Source of the DNA: Macquaria australasica | Lineage: Eukaryota; Chordata; Actinopteri; Centrarchiformes; Percichthyidae | Assembly: GCA_005408345.1 (NCBI GenBank) | Contig: SEMN01000612.1 | Location: forward strand, 227,728 to 291,727 | Length of the DNA: 64,000 nucleotides | Reading direction: 5' to 3' | The notes under the pieces: generated by a model | The model's input: only the letters and a program-made list of their open reading frames with translations | The model's database searches: none | What the model was told of the DNA's origin: nothing | Program-made: the position numbers and the translations under genes | Shown: piece after piece, positions 57,795-64,000 of the stretch | Layout of the letters: every line of letters begins with the position of its first letter | How positions within the stretch are numbered: position 1 is the stretch's first letter

Positions 57795-58105
57795 GTTATT
57801 TCACTCTAATGGCGAAGGAGAGGGACTTCATTAGCCAGGCCTTGACTGATGTGCTCATCAGACGCAGCAGTTGATGCATGATAAAAAGGAGAGGGAGTGA
57901 GGGAGGAATATGGAGGAGGGAACAGAAAGGAAGGGAATGACAGAGGGAGAGAGACAAAGAAAGATAAAGGGAAAGAGAGATGAGGTAGGTGGGTGGGACA
58001 GAGAGAAGAGGGTAAAAGAAAGAGATAGACAACAGAGAGAACGACAGAGAGAGGGAGGAAGAAATAGAGAGGGAGTGACGGTGAAGGAGAGGGGGGGGGA
58101 AGAAA
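57640..58105 (+). repeat. Long purine-rich (GA) tract
   Basis: About 460 bp with strong purine bias on the plus strand, containing a pure (GA)n run at 57750-57791 and many GGGAGAGAG/GAGGGAG motifs. A mixed-composition window at about 57795-57880 interrupts it. All Ser/Leu-rich minus-strand frames here (57796-58237) come from this bias. Confidence 0.9.
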
Positions 58106-60342
58106 TATTTGGTAGATTGTGCACAAAAGCTCAGAGTGAACCCTCTTGTCATAGAGCATACTGTCAGAAACTACAGCCATAGTGAACATGGTAAACAGGA
58201 AAGACAGAAAAATAAGACAGGAACGATCTGGATTCAATTAAGGAACAATGCTCTTTATAGACGAAATAAACCCTATAAGCTCCCAAAATTTGACACACAA
58301 TTTAACTACTATTTACAGCATTTGGTAAAATGAGCTCTAATGTTGCAGAGTGCATTACCCTTTGAGGATGGTATGAAGATCATATCATCAGCATCACCAA
58401 CCATTAAAAGAAAAGTGATGGTTAAAGGAATAGAAAAGTTAGTTCAAAGTTTACGAAATATTAGCTTTCTGTCTTTATTTGGGAATGGATATCAATCTCT
58501 TGTCTCTGTGAGCTGCTCCAGGACCCTGAAAAATATCACTGGCATTGCCTTGTGCTGTTCCAATGCATTAGGACCGATGGAGCAATGTAACTGGCCATGG
58601 AGTCCTATTCTGTCATAGCTCACAGACTATATTGATGCCTCACCTTTATCAGAATACAAAATAAGATCTAACATCGCGTCTTATAATTTTTTTTTTTTTT
58701 AAATGGCTGCACAATTTAAAATAATTTATTGTATATTATTTAGATTACAACACAGATCAGACTGTATAGATAAAGACCGGTGTAACAGCACAGCTCGTGA
58801 TTGACTAAGTTTGATTTTAAGATGTTGCAAGAGAACCAGCGTGAAGTTATAAAGATTGTTGATTTAACAATATTTAAAGGCACAATAAAGTCATTTAAGA
58901 ACATTTAGTGACTTGATATTTCATTTGTCATTTTGGTTATTCAGCCACAATATGGTGTAGAATATAAACAGATATGTAGTTACAACTATGCTAGTCACAA
59001 TTATAATTAAACAGTCAGTAGAACAGACAAAGGAAAGGAAAGGAAAGCACATTACAAGAGGGCTGACAGAAATATAAAACATGATCGAAAACAAACCCCA
59101 GGTGTGCCCAGGTAGTCTTGCTTAGTCAGACCTCCACACTTCGTTTTAGCGCTGTGCCAGTGCTGGAGAAAGTTCTGGCTCAACCCATTATCAATCTGGT
59201 ATAGGGGTAAAAAATGCTCTGGCTTGTTTGCATTTCCTTCTTCCCAATCACAGTTGTCTTGGGCAACGCTAAGCCCAGGATGCAGCCACGATGCCCTTGC
59301 AAAATAGTGTAAACTGTAACACGCAGATAGCAGTAGGGGAGAATTCTGACTGAAATAGTCAGCCAATGGCAGGCTTATACCCACTGCCTACTTCCTGTCA
59401 GTCAGACTAGTGCCTACAAGCTCGTTGCAGCAATTAACATGGGGTGCCATTCCTCTCATGACAGGGATGTTACTAGGCCCCAGTAACCATGCAATTACAC
59501 ATGCATTAAGTAGCAATTCTTACAAACAGCTGGTTATCAATATTAAACAAAGTTATTACTACATTTCTGTGTCAACTAAATGTCTGCAATTTATTTCAAC
59601 ATTACTGCAATGTCCACATCATCCTAGTCAGGCTATTGCAAAAATATATATATACACTATATTGTCACTGTGCAATCCATTTTGTCCATGATGCCTTCTG
59701 TATGAAAGAACGACTCAAAGAGAATGTAAGAACGACAATAAACTAGGCTAACTGCATACTGACTCCAGCTCTAACTTTCAGAAACAACATGAATGAGCGG
59801 TTTCCCCAAAATGTTGAGCTATTGCTTCAACCAGAATTGATGTGCTTTTTTTTTCGACCAAAAAGTTTTTCCTCATTATACTAGATGTCTGTTGCACATT
59901 TGATACTTTTAGTTTTGAGAAAGCTTCTCACTGGACTTAAACCCCAGATGAGAAAAAAAATAAAAACATACAGACACAGTGATGTAAGTTCCAAAGGAAT
60001 CATTTAAAGCTTCAATTTGAATTTAGTGCCCGCGTCCATCTTGGAGTCAGAAAATGCAAATTTGGATTACTGCTGACACTGATAGGCTGACACTCACGTC
60101 AATCAGGCAAACTCCCAAACATACCTAGTTTGATACTCCCTCCAAAAATCTTAAAAACTCCGAAGGTGTTTTTAGTTCCCTTCTTCATAGAATAAGTAGC
60201 TGTGGTCAGCTTGAATTCATGTCAGTTACAATGTACGCCAATGGACATTTCACTGCAGAAAAAAGTATCAAAATGTCAACAGCAACTTCTCAAACCACTC
60301 CTGCAGCACACTTTTCAATGCTCTGCTGTCCATACTGGACAG
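58106..60342. other. Non-coding stretch, nothing firm recognised
   Basis: Contains T/A runs (for example T13 near 58687-58700) and a short (AT)n near 59646. The minus frame at 59052-59384 has no domain. No element was supported. Confidence 0.4.
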
Positions 60343-60392
60343 TGTGAAAATGTGAGTGTGGACCATACTGGGTCCACACTCACATTTTCACA
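60343..60392. repeat. Perfect inverted repeat, 22-bp arms, 6-bp loop
   Basis: Left arm 60343-60364 (TGTGAAAATGTGAGTGTGGA...) and right arm 60371-60392 are exact reverse complements, separated by ATACTG. The flank CCATACTGGA at about 60330 echoes CCATACTGGG across the centre. It lies about 150 bp upstream of recognisable Tc1 transposase sequence. Confidence 0.95.
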
Positions 60393-60499
60393 GATAATAC
60401 GGCAAAATACATTACTTCCATCAAAACTGTGGAGCTCCAGGAAGGACACAAACACGCACATAACTTCAGAGGGTTCACCCCAAGATGCAAACCGCTGGT

Positions 60500-60960
60500 A
60501 AGCCTCAGGAATAGATAGGCTGGGTTACAGTTTGGAGAACAGTACAGTAAGAAACCTGACAAGTTCTGGAACAAAATTACAGACAGATAAGACAATGATC
60601 AACATATTCCAGAATGATGGAAAGACGAACACATAGAAAGAAAAAAACAGCTCATGACCCAGGACATACCACCTCATCTGTCAAACATGCTAGAGGTGGT
60701 GTTAAGGCTGCCACTGAAATCAGCTCACTTGCGTTCATGGATGACGCCACTGCTGGGTGAATCTGCTTAGATTCAAACAAATGCATCAAACCTTGTTAAA
60801 CAAGACTTCATCATGCAGCAGGGCAATGTTCCTAAACGTACTGACAAGGCAAGCAAGGATTTTATATGGCCAAACAGTGGAATGTTCTTAATTGGCCAAC
60901 TCAGTCACCTGACCTCAATCCAGCTGAGCATGTATTTGACTTTTAAAAGCCCGGGCTGGA
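60500..60960 (+). pseudogene. Tc1-like transposase relic
   Basis: On the plus strand, CCAGAATGATGGAAAGACGA, then CATGCTAGAGGTGGTGTTA, TTCATGGATGACGCCACTGC and, after deletions, AGTGGAATGTTCTTAATTGGCC. One frame near the end reads WNVLNWPTQSPDLNPAEHVF, the DDE-domain block of Tc1 transposases that carries the final catalytic acidic residue (Glu in NPxEH, present). The first part aligns with the KxYQNDGK...SVMVWG...DD order of the family, but frames change several times and stops are frequent. It differs from the 55.7-kb element and from the 14.4-kb relic, so the window has at least three Tc1 lineages. Confidence 0.75.
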
Positions 60961-62635
60961 GTCATCTCACTCCTCCTCCTTCAGATATTATGGTTGCTCA
61001 TAAATCAGATATAATCATTATATAACAGCTCACAAATATATAGTTTTATTTTTTAAAAAGGCTCAGTAATTTCCTAAAACAGCTGGTCACTGTAGATTTT
61101 AACAAATGTTACTCAAACAGGAGGGAATAGTGCATTTGTTGGGGACTATTTTCAGCAGTGTATTAATCCACATTTGGTGCTCTAGTGAGTATTTGGGGCA
61201 GCAGGATGGTGTGTGTGGATTGCACCAAAATAAACTACAGTGTTTGTGTTCATGAAAGGAATCACACAATACACAATACTTGTTAGTAGGATACATTCAT
61301 TGTTGGTTTGGGTCTTTTATTTGTTGACAAAAAGGAAAGTATAGAATATCACCAGACTTATCCTTTCAGTTAAGCTGTCCAATTTGCACCCTGTCCCAAA
61401 TTGGTGGGCTATGTTCAAAAGGGGCTAAATCCTGGAACATTCCTTTGAAATGGATGTAAACACCTTCAATTTAAAACTGAAAGTATGCATTTTAACCTCA
61501 TAGTCAGTGCTGCAGTAATGCGCACACAACAGAAATTTGTCCAAACACTTACAGATTTCTCTGAGGACTAAATCTAAATACAGTTCACTTACAGTAGAAA
61601 ATCTACTTAGCATAAGGAGGAAAATTAAACTTATGTTGAGGGTAAAAGTACATTGTAAACATTAGTTGATCCTTTAATTCCTTAAAACACCATATTTTCA
61701 CAATATCCGGCATATCAGACTCATACATCTTTACAAGTAAAATCCACGGTAAAGTATATTTAGTATATCAGCCTTTAAAAAGGTGGATTTAGAAACTCTG
61801 TTCTGCAAGTAAAAATGTGGCCGTAGCTGTGTTTACTCCAAACTACATCCTGATGTGCTTTTTGTGGCCAAATGATGCATGATAACATTTAAAGAAATGA
61901 CATGTTTACATCTCCTTCCAAACACTGTATTGTGCACATCCTCTAAGCATTTTTCACACAAAGCCCTGTGCTGAATGCAACAGGGCCTCTGCTCCTTGTC
62001 AGCCTACTGGAGCATATCACTTTGAGAAGTTTACTCCTGCAGCCACTTAGCCAACTCTGTAGATAAGGCCCCGCCGTTATCGCGGGCTCAAACCTCTGCT
62101 TCAAATTAAGCTAGTGGCCGTAAACAATATGCAAATCAGATCTGACCCGGTGCCAGCCAGCCACTCTGACTCTCTGAGCATATTCATGAAGTCTCCTTCA
62201 AGGCGACGTGCATTACGATTATGAGCTCAAATCACTCTGTGCCGCTCCACGCCCAACCCAGCCCCACCCAGCCCCACCACAATTCATTTCTATGGACAGC
62301 CACAGTCCTGCTGTGATTCATGTTTATATCCCTTTTAGATATTGCAACTGCTTAGCTGGAGGATAGAGAGAGAGTGGGAGAAAGTATAAGAGGAGGTCTT
62401 AAATGAGAGGTGATTTATGTTCGGAGTAAATGGTTTCGTTAAAGTTATGTGGCCATAGTTGTTGGCAATACTAAAAGTTTTATATAGTGTGTTTGGGAAA
62501 TTACTCAAGAAAGTGAAATGTGTGTCCACCATTCATTTTCCTTTTCCCACTACAGACAGACAAGTACCTTCTTAATGTATTGTTTTCCATACCAATTGAC
62601 ACTGTTTTCATATATTGCATTCTCTGGATGGGTTG
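60961..62635. other. Non-coding stretch, nothing firm recognised
   Basis: CAAACAGGAGGGAATAGTGC through GGGGCAGCAGGATGGTGTGT (about 61115-61225) vaguely recalls a fish repeat but is unassigned. 61960-62290 is repeat-poor with mixed composition. The small frames have no family features. Confidence 0.35.
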
Positions 62636-64000
62636 TGTGACTTTCTACACAACAACAAGCTGTTTGAGGATTTTCAGTCAGGATTTAGAGTGCATCATAG
62701 CACAGAGACAGCACTGGTGAAAGTTACAAATGACCTTCTAATTGCATCAGACAAAGGACTTGTCTCTGTACTTGTCTTACTAGATCTTATTGCTGCATTC
62801 GATACCATTGACCATCACATTCTATTACAGAGACTAGAACATTTGTTCAATAACAATTGGCATTAAAGGTACTAAGCTGGTTTAAATCCTATTTATCAGA
62901 TCGATATCAGTTTGTACACGTTAATGATGAATCCTCTATGCACGCCAAAGTTAGTCACGGAGTTCCACAAGGTTCTGTGCTTGGACCAATTCTATTTACC
63001 TTGTATATGCTTCCTTTAGGCAATATTATTAGAAAGCACTCCATAAATTTTCATTGTTATGCAGATGATACCCAATTGTATTTATCGATCAAGCCAGATG
63101 AAACCAGTCAATTGGCTAAACTTCAGGCATGCCTTAAGGACATAAAGGCCTGGATGACCTGCAATTTTCTGATGTTAAACTCAGACAAAACCGAAGTTAT
63201 TGTACTTGGCCCCGAACACCTTCGAAACACATTATCTAAAGATATAGTTTCTCTAGATGGCATTGCCCTGGCCTCCAGTGACACCGTAAGGAATCTTATA
63301 AAACAAACTTCAAGAACTGCCTTTTTTCACTTATGTAACATTGCAAAAATCAGGCACATCCTATCTCAAAAAGATGCAGAAAACCTAGTCCATGCATTTG
63401 TTACGTCTAGGCTGGACTATTGCAACTCTATTATCATCAGGCTGCCCCAATAAATCCCTTTAAGACTCTCCAGCCGATCAGAATGCTGCTGCACGCTTAC
63501 TGACAAGAACCAGAAAAGAGATCATATTTCTCCAATATTAGCTTCTCTACGCTGGCTCCCTGTAAAATCCAGGATAGAATTTAAAATCCTTCTCCTCACC
63601 TTCAAAGCCCTAAATGGTCAGGCACCATCATATCTTAAAGAGCTCATAGTACCCTATTACCCCACTAGAGCACTGCGCTCCCAGAATGCAGGGTTCCTTG
63701 TGGTTCCTAGAGTATCTAAAAGTAGAATGGGAGCCAGAGCCTTCAGCTATCAAGCTCCTCTCCTGTGGAACCAGATCCCAGCTTGTGTACGGGAGGCGGA
63801 CAACCTCCTCACATTTAAGAGTAGGCTTAAGACTTCCCTCTTTGATAAAGCTTATAGTAGGGCTGACTCAGGTGACCCCTGAGCCCCCCCCTTAAGTTAT
63901 GCTGCTATAGGCCTAGACTGCCGGGGGACTTCCTATGATGCACTGAGCTCCTCTCTCCTCCTCTTCCTCTCCATCTGTACGCCCTCATATCCCATCAATG
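62636..64000 (+). mobile_element. L2-clade (Maui-like) LINE, running off the right edge
   Basis: The longest retrotransposon copy here. It begins inside ORF2 just before the reverse transcriptase (5' truncation or deletion near 62636), continues through the ORF2 stop at 63880-63882 and has 118 bp of 3' UTR before the window ends. It is the same family as 35207-36388 in the opposite orientation, with long identical runs (for example around 63590-63780). The expected 3' tail lies beyond the window. Confidence 0.95.
62640..63882 (+). pseudogene. L2 LINE ORF2: reverse transcriptase to C-terminus
   Basis: Encodes the enzyme that copies LINE RNA into the genome. Motifs in order: FQSGFRVHHSTETALVKVT, LLDLIAAFDTIDHHIL (palm motif A with catalytic Asp), VSHGVPQGSVLGPILFTLY (motif B), HCYADDTQLYLS (motif C, catalytic YADD), LNSDKTEVIVLGP, KIRHILSQKDAENLVHAF and SRLDYCNS. 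The C-terminal block shared with the 36-kb copy follows. Breaks: a frameshift near 62865, an apparent in-frame loss after DTVRNL (63290-63300), and a frameshift near 63440-63450 compensated by loss of one A at about 63513 (four A against five in the other copy). The endonuclease domain is absent. Inactive, but the catalytic residues are intact. Confidence 0.92.

Noticed and set aside
57796..58237. Several 88-143 codon minus ORFs
   Set aside because: Pure low-complexity Ser/Leu/Pro translations of the complement of the GA-rich tract.
59052..59384. 110-codon minus ORF
   Set aside because: No family motif and mixed composition. Possibly within an unassigned dispersed repeat, but no partner copy is in the window.
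63686..63895. 69-codon ORF overlapping the L2 C-terminus
   Set aside because: Out-of-frame shadow of the ORF2 segment. The same shadow frame occurs at 35803-36126.
1..64000. CRISPR arrays, bacterial operons, riboswitches, tRNA or rRNA genes
   Set aside because: No regularly spaced repeats, no Shine-Dalgarno-led gene strings and no tRNA/rRNA sequence. All features are those of an animal nuclear genome.

Overview
The window looks like nuclear DNA of a ray-finned fish, most likely a spiny-rayed (percomorph) teleost. It is AT-rich and full of CA/GA/TA microsatellites. Its repeats are a teleost mixture: L2-clade (Maui-like) LINEs, a Rex1-like LINE, several Tc1/mariner relics, PIF/Harbinger remnants, hAT-like fragments, a SINE-like retroposon with a GGAT tail, and a Ty3/Gypsy-type gag-protease relic. 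I found no host protein-coding exon, rRNA, tRNA or CRISPR array. Almost every ORF over 60 codons is a chance frame or a transposon fragment. The window is best read as intergenic or deep intronic DNA, with an 87-base assembly gap at 14227-14313.

Layout. 0-9 kb: microsatellites, small inverted-repeat elements (5.1-5.7 kb, 7.3-7.7 kb) and diverged dispersed repeats, plus one unexplained minus-strand open frame near 3.5 kb. 9.9-12.2 kb: a LINE 3' end, then a rearranged PIF/Harbinger transposon whose transposase C-terminal part is on the minus strand while its N-terminal part and its Myb/SANT-like accessory gene are on the plus strand. 14.4-17.1 kb: a nested stack, in which a Tc1 relic is split by a 405-bp element and abuts a decayed gag-protease. 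19.8-21.7 kb: a 1.2-kb long-inverted-repeat element next to an L2 scrap, then a DDE transposase remnant with one stop codon. 27.3-29.5 kb: a Tc1 scrap, a 792-bp element carrying part of a Myb/SANT-like protein, and a hAT-like element.

35-45 kb: an L2 C-terminus with a full 3' UTR, a Rex1-like LINE split by a SINE-like insertion with a perfect 13-bp target-site duplication, and further L2 tails. 49-57 kb: a palindromic MITE, another inverted repeat and a Tc1-ended composite element. 60-64 kb: a second Tc1 transposase relic and a long L2 copy that runs off the right edge and closely matches the 36-kb copy in the opposite orientation.

There are no operons or pathways to describe. The content reflects transposition by target-primed reverse transcription (L2, Rex1, SINE), cut-and-paste (Tc1, Harbinger, hAT) and later decay. 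Repeat-poor stretches (about 8.7-9.1, 26.9-27.2, 42.9-43.5 and 47.0-47.2 kb) are the best places to look for conserved regulatory DNA. The most distinctive sequence-level signals are two perfect short palindromes (14798-14856 and 60343-60392), the first inside a Tc1 relic and the second just upstream of one. They look like template-switch scars.
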